From positions 4,626,001 to 4,690,000 of the forward strand of contig JBAJFG010000047.1 in assembly GCA_037903475.1 (NCBI GenBank): 64,000 nucleotides of DNA. The letters are read 5' to 3'. The translations under genes and the position numbers were made by a program. Shown piece after piece: positions 1-11,365 of this stretch (positions are counted from its first letter, which is position 1; each line of letters starts with the position of its first letter). This DNA is from Ancylostoma caninum. Its lineage: Eukaryota > Nematoda > Chromadorea > Rhabditida > Ancylostomatidae. Below the pieces are notes generated by a model. The model had not been told where the DNA came from, made no database searches, and saw only the letters and a program-made list of their open reading frames with translations.

Positions 1-868
1 CGAATCTTTACATCATCTTCGAAATTCGGTCCGTCTTGTCGCCTCTTTTTGTGGATGCTTAGGATGGCTAGGCATGAATTTTCTTTGCCATCTGCCTCCC
101 AGGTGTCCACTGATGCTCGCACACAATTGGCGCTCCGTTTTGCTTGAGATCAGGTCTATTACTTCTGAACACATGAAATTACCTGGTCTTCGTCCAGTGG
201 AGGGGCTCATTAAAATGTATTAATGAAAACGGCAGGATTATTCACCTCCGAATAAGCAAGAAGATTACAACATTTCTGGGAACATTCATGAATCCAGGCA
301 TCTTGGCTTGAAGCATACATGAATTTTAGGATAACTGGAAGATCATGCCTACGCTTTTGCAGTTTTTTTTTCAACTATTTGGGAGAAAGTTGCTTCTACT
401 CACCAATGCATATTTCTTACAGTCATTCTTTTGAACCATCGAATGAATCTACCGCCTAGCCGCTCCTCCCTTCATCATCTCTCCTCCACCCCCTCCCCCC
501 CCCATTCCCCACCTATTTCGCTTCGTAGGGGGACTATAGGGCATCGCCGCATTCTCGTAGGATGTTCATCAATCATCAGCGTTTTTCTATCGATCCCTGA
601 TGCAGTAGTTGATCACCCGGAGTGCGCCTCGTCTCATTTGCTTCTTCAGCATCGTTAACGATGACATCTGAAATCTGTTCCCGTCTGTCGTGACAAGCCA
701 TAAATTGCTGCTACTTCTTTTTCGGTACCGTAACGTGCGTTCCGTCAGCCTTTTAGATCCGACTATGTAATACGGTAGTTTATAGTTATGTCTGTGACGA
801 CAGCTAATCTGGTTCAGCCTCATAAAAGCGGAGGACTATTTTTCTCAGCGTAACCTTGCAAGGAATCA
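1..868. other. Non-coding, nothing recognised
   Basis: AT-rich, no convincing coding frame on either strand. A pyrimidine-rich patch with a run of nine C lies near 495-503. Confidence 0.6.
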
Positions 869-1174
869 GGCGAGAACTGGTCCCCGCATAATTTTCCTTT
901 CCCTTTTGGTGCTTATATTTGTGAAGAGCAGTTGATTCGACCGATCGGTGGATGGCTATATGGATTCTCGTGATGGTCCAGATGACCTCGTTAAATGAGA
1001 TCAAAACTAAGTTAAGAATCAGGCTGAGGACCAGTTCTCGCCAACTGTTCAGTAGAGAAAGAGTAGCTAATTTGCTGTGAATATGGATAAGTGTGCAGAC
1101 TCTTGTGATCCGTTGACTTAGCTGCTTAACAGGCATTAATATCAGCTGAGAAGACGCCGGGGGATCAGTTCTCG
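869..1174. repeat. Inverted-repeat element with GGGGACCAGTTCTCG ends, copy 1
   Basis: GCGAGAACTGGTCCCC near 870 faces GAGGACCAGTTCTCGCC at 1026-1042; a third terminus, GGGGGATCAGTTCTCG, sits at 1159-1174. The same termini recur near 37.7-37.9 and 53.4-53.8 kb, so this is a dispersed non-autonomous element. Confidence 0.65.
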
Positions 1175-2454
1175 TTTGTTTTGGAACTGCATTGATCTAA
1201 CTATAAATGTAACCTGAAGACGTGACCTACGCCGCGCCGGCCCGACGAATTTTTCACCCAACCTGAGGGCGGCTCAAAAAACACTAATGCTTGCTCTACT
1301 CATCAATCTGCGCTCCAATCGCACTAATTTAGCTCTCTCTCTATATATATTTTTGAATTACTTCACACCAAAGTGTCATTAACCTGTGGTGCGAAGTTAC
1401 CTCTTAAAACTCTCCAAATATTGAGTCTTTATTTTCACCAGTGGTAATGTGTACATTACCGTATCTCTATTCCTTTAATGTCGCTACCATGAAAGTTAAG
1501 AAATGATGGCGTGTTTTTAGCTATTAAGTGCTCGAGTATCTGGGGTAACTATGTCGTTGACGTCAGATATAGGCTGAAGTCGCCTCAATCCGCACACAAA
1601 CGCGTTGCTTGTAGTTGTATATGGGGAGTATTGTCGAAAAAAATGCAAGTGGGCGGAGTTCAATAGCCACGCCCCTTTCAATTCTGTAGCATATATGTAT
1701 GGCACTTCATCGTTTTTTTGTTTGTTGCAAAATATGGCACAAAAGTAGTCTTTGGAGATGAAGCCGGAAGGGAATGCAACGCCTCTGCCTATCTTGATTG
1801 GCTACCTGCAATCACCCGCCAATGGGAGAAGTGGCATGGTCCTTGCAAGTATGCGAGATAGGTGTTGCTTATCCGAAATTTCTTCTCTCTCTCTTTCATA
1901 TCTGTACGAATAGGTGAAGTCTCATGCTTTTTACATCGTTCGGAAATTCGAATACTAAAAGATTTATCGAATTTTTCAAGACACAGTTGCCCAATGAGAG
2001 GACGGGGCGGGGCTGCCAAACAAAGGCAATTTTCCACATTTTCCATGCCGTTCGATTGCACAGAACATAAAATGTGAAAACATAGCCGCAAACAAATAAT
2101 TTTTTTTCGCTTACTTTGAGCGGATAACTATTTAAAAACCGGTTTTCTCTCCTGTCTCCTCCTTCACCAGCATCTTTTCGCTTTCTGTCTTCACTTACTT
2201 AGAATTCTGCTCAGTGTGTATTTGTTCACTACTTCCTCGTCTCTGACGCGATTTTACCTCGTTTAGACTTCTTCCGGAAAGTTCCGGCAGGTTCATGAGC
2301 ACCAGATAGTTCCGTGACGTCACGGGGGTGTGACTCACGAGCGCTAATTTGCTTTTTCGGGGCGAAAATCAGAAACAAGGTCGGGGATGTGAAAAACATT
2401 CGCCTCGGTGTTGTTCAAGACAATTTTGCCTTATCTGGATAGCACAGATTCAAG
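1175..2454. other. Non-coding, nothing recognised
   Basis: AT-rich sequence. A GTGGGCGGAG box followed by a GCCACGCCCC box occurs at about 1650-1676. No gene seen. Confidence 0.55.
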
Positions 2455-2851
2455 AGGGGGGGGGGAGATTTTTTTGGATATCGATGGTTCGCGAGAGGGG
2501 GGGGGGGGTGCGGATCTGTGGAACCTTTTGGGGAATCATATGTCTCCTTTGGAAAGTTCTCATTTGGTCCTTGAGCGTGAAGTTGACGGGATCTTTTAGG
2601 CCTAACGGGTATCGGAAATGGAAGACAAATAATTTTTAGGATCCTCATTTCTGTATTTTTTATTGAATTTTTATGGTATAGCAGGGGCCTTATTCTGGGT
2701 GCCTTCATTGTCTGGATTCAAGTGCGTTCCCTTTCCGAATGAAAAAGAAATTATGAAAGATTGAGGTGGAAACGGATAGGAGAGATTCAGATCAAGGCTG
2801 CGGTCAGCAAAGTCGGCCAGCGCACCGCCGTCGATCCCCCCCCCCCCCCCC
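2455..2851. repeat. Cluster of poly-G and poly-C tracts
   Basis: Runs of 10 G (2456-2465), 12 G (2497-2508) and 16 C (2836-2851). Long G/C mononucleotide tracts can form quadruplexes and are unstable. Confidence 0.8.
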
Positions 2852-2854
2852 GCA

Positions 2855-3271
2855 TCACCGTCGGTCTCGCTTCAGTAACCGCATAGTGTCACTTCCATTC
2901 AAACGTTTATCGTTCAAATCTGTCTGAATCCTAAATGTTTCTGGAATTCTCGCACAAAATTCCATAGATCGTCTGATTATCGACGTCATTTCGTGGTCAA
3001 AGTATGTATGTACTCTTAATCGAATGATTTTCTGCAAATTAAATGCATGTGGCTGGGGTGATCTCATCGTGTATTTTTTGTACTTTGCAAGTTGTTCATG
3101 ATCATCGATTGGTGCTTGACTCCTTTTGGACAAATTTTTCCATGGAACTTTAGCTGCTGGCTCCTCTGCGTACTTATGACTACATATGACTGAAGAACTG
3201 CCAGTTATCAAATTAAGAACCAATAAAAAAATCAAATATTTAAAGAGGAGAAATTCGTAAACTCTGCAACG
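2855..3271 (-). CDS. Candidate exon of a small secreted, dibasic-rich protein (weak)
   Basis: A 139-codon open frame on the minus strand, ending in TGA. It starts with a hydrophobic stretch (about 20 residues, rich in L, V, I and F), then a polar region with dibasic pairs (SKR, YKK, IIRR, NDKR, LLKRDRR at the end). This resembles a signal peptide followed by a propeptide with convertase sites. There is no ATG before the hydrophobic part, so an upstream exon joined at the GTTGCAG near 3268 would be needed. A frame this long could occur by chance in 34 kb of non-coding DNA. No family recognised. Confidence 0.2.
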   Translation of the reverse strand, partial: RCRVYEFLLFKYLIFLLVLNLITGSSSVICSHKYAEEPAAKVPWKNLSKRSQAPIDDHEQLAKYKKYTMRSPQPHAFNLQKIIRLRVHTYFDHEMTSIIRRSMEFCARIPETFRIQTDLNDKRLNGSDTMRLLKRDRR

Positions 3272-4586
3272 TTACAGTTCCTGGACATGATTTTCCGAGA
3301 ATTGCGGACAAGTTTTTCCCACTGGAAAAATGTAAAAGAGAAGTTCCAGCTATAATGCCATCCTTCTGATAGTGTAAGGAACTAAGCCATTTACTACAGT
3401 GCGATAACTACATATGTATCTGTTTTGAATAACTCTGTAATGAAACTGCAACTGGCGGTACGTTTAACTTAGGTCACACCAATGCCGCATCGTTTAACAG
3501 GATTTTTCCTGCCATTCCTGTAGTCAAAGCATTTTTCGCGATCATTCTTCGCTGTCTCTTCTCGCAAAAGTTTCTGGAAAGGTTTTGGATTCACAAACAG
3601 ACGAGTTTTCCACGCAAAAATGGGTAATCATGAAACCAGCCGGAAATTCCTTTCCACACTCTTTGAATCCTCTTGGATCTCATCCTCAGGATTTGACAAA
3701 TTTTAGCCTCTAGAGAATATGCTATGCTTCTGCCGTCCATACTTCATACAATACTCGTGCATGCTTCGTGCAATTTCAATGGATGTTAACATGGATTCCA
3801 TAAGAATGTGCTGTAGGTGTACGTACATGAGATGTGCATGAAAGATAAGTGAAATGTGCATGACTGTAACTATTTTTGATAGTATTATGCATCCCTGCAC
3901 GATTGAGTACGTACGTCATGCGAATCTGTTGCAAACATCATGCAACCTGCCTGACTTTGGGATGTCAGTTACATGAAATGCGCCAGAAATCTACATCGGA
4001 TCTGTGTGTTTTCAGCGAATTTTTGCATCAAATACCCCTAAAATTGTAGTTGACGCATGATCTGCGTCACGTTTTGGCATGTATACATCGTGCAAATTCC
4101 GTGCAAGCTCCATGCAACCTGAACCTATGCTAGCATTGAAAGTGTGCGGTATATTCATTGTCATACCCAAAGTTCTTGAAAAATATGTACAAGTGAAACG
4201 CAAGTTATGGATTTAACGTTTCGATCACTCTTCAACTCAGGCCTAAAATGGACGGTCGATAGAAATTTGAAGATTCACTAAGAAACTGAGGGAAATAAGG
4301 CGTCACGTGACGTCACCCTTTCTTAAGGAACCGCAAGATACAGATGCAACTTCTTATATATTTCACAGTCACTTTATCAGCCTCTTCCCTGGCAAACCTG
4401 TTGGCTTTTTGCCTCCCCGGAATACTTGCTGCTGTAAAGTGATCTATGACGTTGCTCGTCAGTTGCAGATCTGCCATTTCGATTCCTGACCAGGCAATAT
4501 GTACAGGAACTCTAGAAATCGTAACCCGTTGAATCGAGTCACATTTAGCACGGCAAGTCTGTGGTGTTCCTTGCCTTACTGTATCG
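3272..4586. other. Non-coding, GCATG/GTGCAA-rich
   Basis: No gene seen. Between 3700 and 4140 short words such as CATGCAA, GTGCAA and TGCATG recur. A sequence near the ROR response element, AACTTAGGTCA, lies at 3466-3476. Confidence 0.5.
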
Positions 4587-4676
4587 GCTAACCTTAGAAC
4601 TGTGTTGTTTTAATTAAACCACTTTGTTATAGCTAACATTAGAACTGTGTTGTTTTAATTAAACCACTTTGTTATA
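4587..4676. repeat. Tandem duplication, 2 x 45 bp
   Basis: Two adjacent 45-bp units (4587-4631, 4632-4676) beginning GCTAAC and ending TTTGTTATA, differing at one base. A recent local duplication. Confidence 0.95.
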
Positions 4677-5639
4677 GCGTCACAAGCTCCAGGATTGACT
4701 TTGTGAGCTCCTGATTTTCGATTTTCTAAGCTTCTACGCTGCACTTTGCTAGTCTCTAGTTGAACTTCTGTAAGTTTAACGAAAAACTCGTCCAGCAAAC
4801 AAAGCTCACCTTAGCCTGCACCCACTGCCAAAGTCAACATAGAGGGTGTGGTTTTGATGAAAGCTCAGGTCCTCGCCTCTACGGCAAGATTCAAGGGTGC
4901 TCCAAAGAAAGTTTTGGATGAATGGATGATTCAAAGTGTACAAGTCTGCTTGAGAATAATTTCATTCCTCACCATTCATCCAATACTTGGTCTAGGACTC
5001 ATCATTCAAGCGTAATCAACCGTTTTTACGTGAAGGACCCATCCACTTAGGCGAACGACAACTCCTCCACGGTGTAAGTAAGTAGTGTAGCTCATAACCA
5101 CCTAAGGAAAACGAAACTACCTATTGAATTGCTACTATAGAAGCAATCTGAGATTCACAAGTTACTTGGTTACTTGGTTGATCCGTCCTTTAAACGTGGC
5201 TGTCGCGAATGAGATCGCTCCTTGGTTAGCGAAGGGGTACCGTACCTGAGATGGTCCAAGGGCGGTCATGATCGTTGGCTTGTTACTTTCACTATTTTTT
5301 CTCCACTTATCAGCGGGATAACCTATGTCGCTGGCCTATTTCATTTCATGACTAAATTCATGCATGCGGAGGGTTTGCCACTGGATTACCTGATTTGTTA
5401 CATCAGGACTGCCTTGGGGTCTCAGTGCCCTCCGCGTCTCCCTCGTCCCACTTACTACTCATTCGACCCATCTCTCGTAATCATTTATTTCCTTTGACTA
5501 ACACTGAAATCCTGTACTCATTCGTCATGTTTAATAAGTCTCGACCCTTTGATTCCTAGTGTGCCCTTTTATGGTCGTGACCGTTGATATCCGTTTACTC
5601 GTGTTTTACCTCGCTGTTAGGGTAATTGGAGTTAGATAT
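4677..5639. other. Non-coding, possible 3' flank of the RTE remnant
   Basis: No gene recognised. The plus-strand frame at 5222-5497 has no family features. Confidence 0.45.
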
Positions 5640-6470
5640 TAACCACCAGATGCAGCAGTGGCGGTTGCCTTGCTGCGGATCGTAACATGTCTTCCAGTCG
5701 TTTCTATCTTGGACTCTTGTGGACCGGTGGACCAGACAGTTTTTTCTGTCGTCACTAATGCTATGTTAAATGAAAGAGAATCACTCCACTTGGTCTGAGG
5801 TCTTCCCAGCGGGCCATCTTTTAAACAGGGATACCATTCTATTCAAAGCTTTGCTCCATCGGCCATAGCTTCTCCTTCTCCCGTGCCCGGTCCATCGATA
5901 TTTTGACTTGTTAGCGTGTTCGAGAGCGTCAGCGACTTTGGAAAGGCGTTGGATATCGGCGTTGTATAAGTCTTGACTAAGTTGACTAAGCAGCGTGAAT
6001 CCAACCAAGTGTCGTTCTATTGATAACATACGTGGTCTTCAGTTGGTTTTCAAGCGCTTTCGTCAATGCTCCTATTTCACTTCCATACCAGAGGGGTGGT
6101 ATTGAACAGCTCGGCTTCTAGTTTCGAGTTCTTCATCAGAGATACAGCAGGTTTACTGATGTTATACGCGGTCCAAGCAGCTCTCTTTCTCCTAATAATC
6201 TCTGGTCTAATGTTGTTTTCCATACTGATCAGCCGTCCTAGCTATACGTACTTGTCCGTGTTTTCAAGTATTGCTTGGTATAGCCTGAATGAGAAAGGAT
6301 CCGCGAATCAGTTTTTCATCACCCTTGTCTTTGCTGTGTTCAGATGCAGACTTGCTTTTTAACCTTCTTTGCTGAACTGTTAAACCATTTGTTCCGCTTC
6401 TTGCGGAGTTGTTTCAAAACGACGATGTCATCGGCGAGGCTGATAAGTAGCTCTATTGAGATATAAAATT
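5640..6470 (-). pseudogene. 5'-truncated RTE-type non-LTR retrotransposon remnant (C-terminal RT region)
   Basis: Read on the minus strand with several frame changes and stops, this matches the order of motifs at the end of RTE-family reverse transcriptases. A degenerate catalytic box (LADDIVV) lies near 6435, then YV-LGR (in-frame stop) and MENNIRPEI near 6240-6210, then RAAWTAY near 6175. Closer to the element's end come VGFTLL, KYRWTGH, RRSYGRW and a GRPQTKWSD-like segment (about 6010-5790), and a terminal W-K-T-C-Y-D-P near 5690. The 5' two thirds is absent, as is usual for target-primed insertion. Stops show it is dead. Identified from recalled family motifs, not a search. Confidence 0.75.
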
Positions 6471-7689
6471 GGTCTATAACAAAACATAAGCTATCTAGAA
6501 TGAGAATCAACTAAAAGGTTGGTAAGTAACCATTGACATGTTGTTTATGGACCCAAACCCAAAATTCACATTTCCTCCACGAGTGAGGCATTCACTTTTC
6601 GCCGGAGCTCTGGTGGATGGTCCATGGAAACGGTGGTAGTCATATTGTTGACTAAATGTTTCTCCGCTTGAAATTAATTTTTTCAAATAGAACAAAAGAC
6701 ACTAACAACTTTTTTCTCAGACTAGCTTGAGTCAGTTTTTTTTAATGCGAACTCCCTTGGGGTCAATTTTCCATTTGTCAACATCCTGTGTGGCCTCCTG
6801 ATTTTTGATTAGTTGTGACATTTTTCCACCCTCCATGTGTTTTTTCCTCTCTGGGCGAGTTTTGCCGCAGTAATCCCATCTGCCTCAAGAGAAACTCAAC
6901 ATAATTGAGAAGTTACTTTCCCGGAACAAGTTTGCTCGTCTGTAAGACAGTATGAAGGGTATTCCTTGCAAGCCACGCCCCTCCTAATTGCCCAGTGCAC
7001 TGCTGTTTCGCTGTTCGTTCAGTCTTACAGTCACAGTTATACAGATAATCAGTTTGTTCTTTCAGTATTACAGCCACCGTTATACAGGTCGTCACATTTC
7101 TCATTTGTCTGGACGTGCCTTACTCTACGCACTCAAAAGTGGTCTATAGGGAATGGAAGCCTTCTACACATGGAAGGCCATTGCCTTATATAAAGACATT
7201 ATAGGGGAATACATCTTCTCCTGACGCAATACCTAATGTGGTGAATGTTTATTGAGCGAGCTTATTAGAATTACCATATCATATCAATCTTTAAAAATCA
7301 TCTTCACAGCTTTTTGACATCGCATCCAGGGTTCGGGATTTGCGATCCATGTTCACTAGAAAAAAGCTGCCATTTTGCTTGGTATTTTTGCTATGTATGT
7401 GCAGCGTGTGTATATATGTCTATCTTGGCATCGGAGAACTCCTCCTATTTAGAAGGCGGCTGCTCGATGTTGACTTACTCGAAATTCTAGGTTGTGAGGA
7501 TGTGTTTTCGTGATCGTGTGATTGTTGGCTCCCAATCTTGGAATTATTTCTTTTCTACATGCTGGTTGCTAGCATGTTTGGATAGAGGACGTTAGCAAGC
7601 CCTGGTTCCTTTTCATTCGACGTCTATCATCTTCCTATTACACGTGCTAAATTCCTGATGAAGTGTGTTGTTGTTCTTTTTTTATATCG
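6471..7689. other. Non-coding, nothing recognised
   Basis: AT-rich; no coding frame with recognisable features and no clear repeat. Confidence 0.5.
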
Positions 7690-7940
7690 GTGCGGATCGT
7701 GTATGGGGTTTCCTGTCCATCCTCTGTGCTTTGACGAAGGGAAAGAGCCGGCGAGCTTCCGCCCAAGCTTACGCCTGGGGTTCGTACCAGATCAAAGAGG
7801 CGTTGTTGCGTCCGCCCCAGTATGGTTCTACCAGTCGCGTTCTTGGGTTGCGATTATCTCAATGGTCCGGCACCTCGTTAAACTCCGAGCTGCCTACTCC
7901 GCTAGGTACTAGGACACAGATACCCAACCCTTTTAGCTGA
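7690..7940 (+). other. GC-richer island with two overlapping open frames
   Basis: Open in two plus-strand frames (stops near 7912 and 7940), unlike the AT-rich surroundings. A retroposon-like tail follows about 300 bp later, so this may be the degraded 3' part of a retroelement. No family recognised. Confidence 0.3.
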
Positions 7941-8242
7941 GGCTTTTTTATTGAAAGACCAACATTGAATCTTCCTCCACGATCCTCATCCTACCCTTGC
8001 TAAATTTACCTCACACTTTCTGTCATGGATTTTGCACGTACTTTACAACCTTTCAAATTATGTTCGACTATTCTTCTTCGGCGTGGTTATCTAAATAAGG
8101 GCTTGGTAACTGTCCCTTCATCATGTTTTTTCTTATCAGTACTAGATGTTATTGTTTAAGGGTTGAGCTATTAGGTTCTATTTAGATTTTTGTCTTTAGT
8201 TTTATCTGCTTCCTCTTCATATGGTCCTATATGACTTCTGAT

Positions 8243-8266
8243 GGCGCACCTATGTGGTGTACTGAG

Positions 8267-8297
<31 letters not shown>

Positions 8298-8316
8298 GTA
8301 AATAAATAAATAAATA
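8243..8316 (+). repeat. Retroposon-like 3' terminus: hairpin plus (TAAA)n tail, copy 1
   Basis: GGCGCACC-TATGT-GGTGT, then about 50 bp of TAAA repeats. The same layout recurs at 35151-35219 (plus) and, inverted, at 24641-24690 and 25121-25175. Confidence 0.65.
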
Positions 8317-8778
8317 TGTTCATATTAATTAAATTTTCTTCCGATCTTGCCCAATTATATTCTCATTCAAATTATAGTCCGGACAGCACCTATTGGCATT
8401 ATAAGTGACTACAGCCAAGATTCAGCAACAAGTGGTGGACTTTCGTGATTTTCCATTCTGTTTATCACTCCTGCGCAATGAACGTTAGAGTTCTTACCCG
8501 AGGGACTCCACGGTTTTCTTCATGTGACCATTAAAAAAAACACTCTCGAGTTGTGGTTCCTGCTCAGGTTGTAATGCGGCATCTTTAGTTCCCTGTTTTG
8601 TCTGGTGTCTGGAGGAAGGATCCGCCCTTTCAACTATTGCAATGCTGTAGGTGCCATCGGAGTACGAATTGCCTGAACAACACCTCTCCATTTTTAACGA
8701 TTCGCAATAATAAATTTAGCTTCAACGACACTGTACTGTAATGTACTCAGTTCTGACGGCTTACTTGATCCAGGGCTG

Positions 8779-8900
8779 GGATTCGTGAAACGATAACCAA
8801 GCAAACCCACGCTAGCAAACCAACTTTTGCCGCCTGCGTCTCTTAGCACTATGTAGTCAATAAAAGGCTAGCCATCTTTGGTTTGCTTGGTTATCGTTTC
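8779..8900. mobile_element. Short TIR element (ends ...CGATAACC), copy 1
   Basis: Starts GGATTCGTGAAACGATAACC and ends GGTTATCGTTTC. The interior (AAACCAACTTTTG, CACTATGTAGTCAAT, CTAGCCATCTTTGGTT) matches the copy at 26171-26301. Non-autonomous. Confidence 0.85.
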
Positions 8901-10014
8901 CTGTTGTCTTGAACGGCTTGAGCAGTGAACCAAGATTGTTACAGTTCTTTATTTCGGCCAATGTTTCGGCGTCGTCCCCTCGCCGTCAAAGCCTAGATGG
9001 CCGTAAGCCGCGATGAATTGGTTCCGCAACACGTTTAATAGGTGTGCCGCTCAGTGTTTTCTCTGGCTTCCTTTTTCAACTGAATACTTCTAGAAACTAC
9101 GCGACACTAGCATAATCGCAAAGACCTTGAAGTAAGCAAAAATTTGTTGAGTCACTCACCTAACACGCACAAATTTCGACGAAATCACTCCAAGTGCACA
9201 CTTGTGCATAGAACTGGAATTCAGCGATGACTGAAACTACTTTCATTTTTCAATGCACCGACGTTTTCGCCCTGTGCAGATAGGACTTGTTTGCACGCGC
9301 GCAAAAAGTACGATTAGTGCTGTCTCTGTGTAGTTGCAAACGTTCGCAAACTGGTATAGAAGGACGAGACGACTTCATCAGCCGTGTTGCGCCTGATTTT
9401 CTGCGCAGCGGAAGAGGTGGGGGATTTGTTACTGAAGGTGTTTACAGCGAAAATTCTAACTTTTGACCAATTATCCTCAATCGTCTGCAAAGTAATCCCC
9501 GCATGCGTATGCGTCGCGTGCGGCAGAACTTTGCTCGAGGCCAGATTATTGAGATGAGAAGAAAATGCTTCTCCTTCTGCTAAGTAATATACTAGAAATA
9601 ACAATTGTCTCAGATCTTTTTATGACTACTTGCTGCTCTTTTACCTACTTTCATAATGTGAGTCATGCTTCTGGATCACTCAGCGGTGCGCAACTAGTCT
9701 TCTAGGCAGGAAATCCCTCAAGATGCAGCCCAGTTTAGGAATCTGCTGATTTAAATAGAGAAAAAAGTTTCTACTTCTTTGAGGTATGGACAGAATAGGA
9801 TCTTCGACAGAGAAGAAAAATCTCTATGAGCGAAGATGCAGGATAATCCCTGCGCAACAGTGGGATGAAATTTCCCTTAATTTCATTCATTCTTATATAT
9901 TTTTGCTATGGAAGGATTTATTTCTCACTAATACATTTTACTGGTGGTCGCCGAAGTGCGTAAGAAGGCCGAGGCACCGTACCTATGATCGCATCAAGAG
10001 TGGATCTGTAACCA
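8901..10014. other. Non-coding, nothing assigned
   Basis: A minus-strand open frame at 9314-9604 has no recognisable domain or clear splice context. Confidence 0.45.
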
Positions 10015-11365
10015 CTATAGTTATAATCGAATATTCGAATAGTCGAACATTCGAGAAGGTCGCCATATTCGAATATATTCGAATTCGAATATTCGACAGA
10101 TGGCACTATTCGAATATATTCGAATATTCGAGGCTAATATTCGATATTCCAATGAGGCTTCATATGGAAGGTATAACTCATGCCAGGAACCTATGGCATC
10201 CCATTATCGCTTCCTTGCTATATTCACATCAAGCATGCGTTCTGGCTTTTTGTAGTACCTCATGTTTGGGAGGGCTCACTGCTTCCCGGGCTGTCTTTTT
10301 GTTTGCGTAGCTCATTGTGATAGCTCGATTCACTTGAAGTTCTGAGCAAGAACAATGAACGCACAGACGATTTTCTTGTTTTGAATGTGGATCGCTCTCA
10401 AGTGAATATTTTATTGGTACAAGAGCTCGTCTGAGAAAGTTTGTTTCTTTTGTATTTTGCGTGACTATATGAACTCAGATTATAACTTCCGTGAACCACA
10501 TTACAAATACAATTAGCTAGGACCATTGCCCCACAAATGAGTAGTTCATTCATGCTCACTGGGGCAGTAACAAGGCGAAAAGTCACACAATACCATTTCA
10601 GAGTTGTCAAACTAGCCAAGCATTTTTGAGAAGTGTCACTAGTAGCTGATGCTCTCACAATTTCAAGAGGTTTGGTACTCGTTGAACCGCTTGCTCAGAA
10701 GCGAAATTTGACCGGCCGCTATGGTGGGGCGGATAACGCTTCGAACGCCTCGAGAACTATTTTCGCCACAGTGTCGACGACTATTTGAAACAATTCACAA
10801 CATTTGGAACCTTTGAGTGTGTAGGTACAAAGATAAGCTCAAATTAGATAATATGGCAAAACTCCTAGAAATGGCGAAGAAAATACTCAAGAAGATGTTT
10901 GTCCGTGATTCTCAGCGGCGAATCTTGCGTTGAGTTAGAGTTAAGCAGGGGGATCGGGACGGAAAGCGGGTATTTCGGAACGGTTTGCCCACTACGCTAT
11001 GAAAAAATCTGTCGAAATGGAGAAAAATGGTACTGCGCTGTCTCCGCATCTTTAGATTTTCATGAGTACTAACAGCACGAGCCCTCTCCCACGCATAGCC
11101 TGGTTTCTATTATACGTTTCTTGCCACGGAATGGAACCTACATCTAAAAGTATTTTTGTCTTTAAATATCATACCAGAACGTTCATACCAACCTAACACT
11201 TCGCAGAAAAAATTCGTTTTTTCGATTATTCGAATATTCCTACTTTTAAAATTAAAATACTTTTAAAATTTCCCTCTCGAATATTATTCATTCGTTCGAT
11301 TGGTCCCGAGGACCTCGAATATTCGATATTCGAATATTGGAGACCAGTTTTCGCAACTATAGTGT
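10015..11365. repeat. Region bounded by two clusters of ATTCGAATATTCG palindromes
   Basis: Overlapping palindromic words (TTCGAATATTCGAA and variants) cluster at 10028-10147 and again at 11219-11337, with AACTATAG/CTATAGTT words just outside both. The symmetric layout suggests a ~1.3 kb inverted-terminal element. No transposase frame seen inside. Confidence 0.5.

Noticed and set aside
7658..7940. A protein-coding gene in the GC-richer island at 7.7-7.9 kb
   Set aside because: Both overlapping frames are open and neither shows a domain; a degraded retroelement 3' end is at least as likely.
9314..9604. Minus-strand 96-codon frame
   Set aside because: No recognisable domain, no clear start context and no flanking splice signals.
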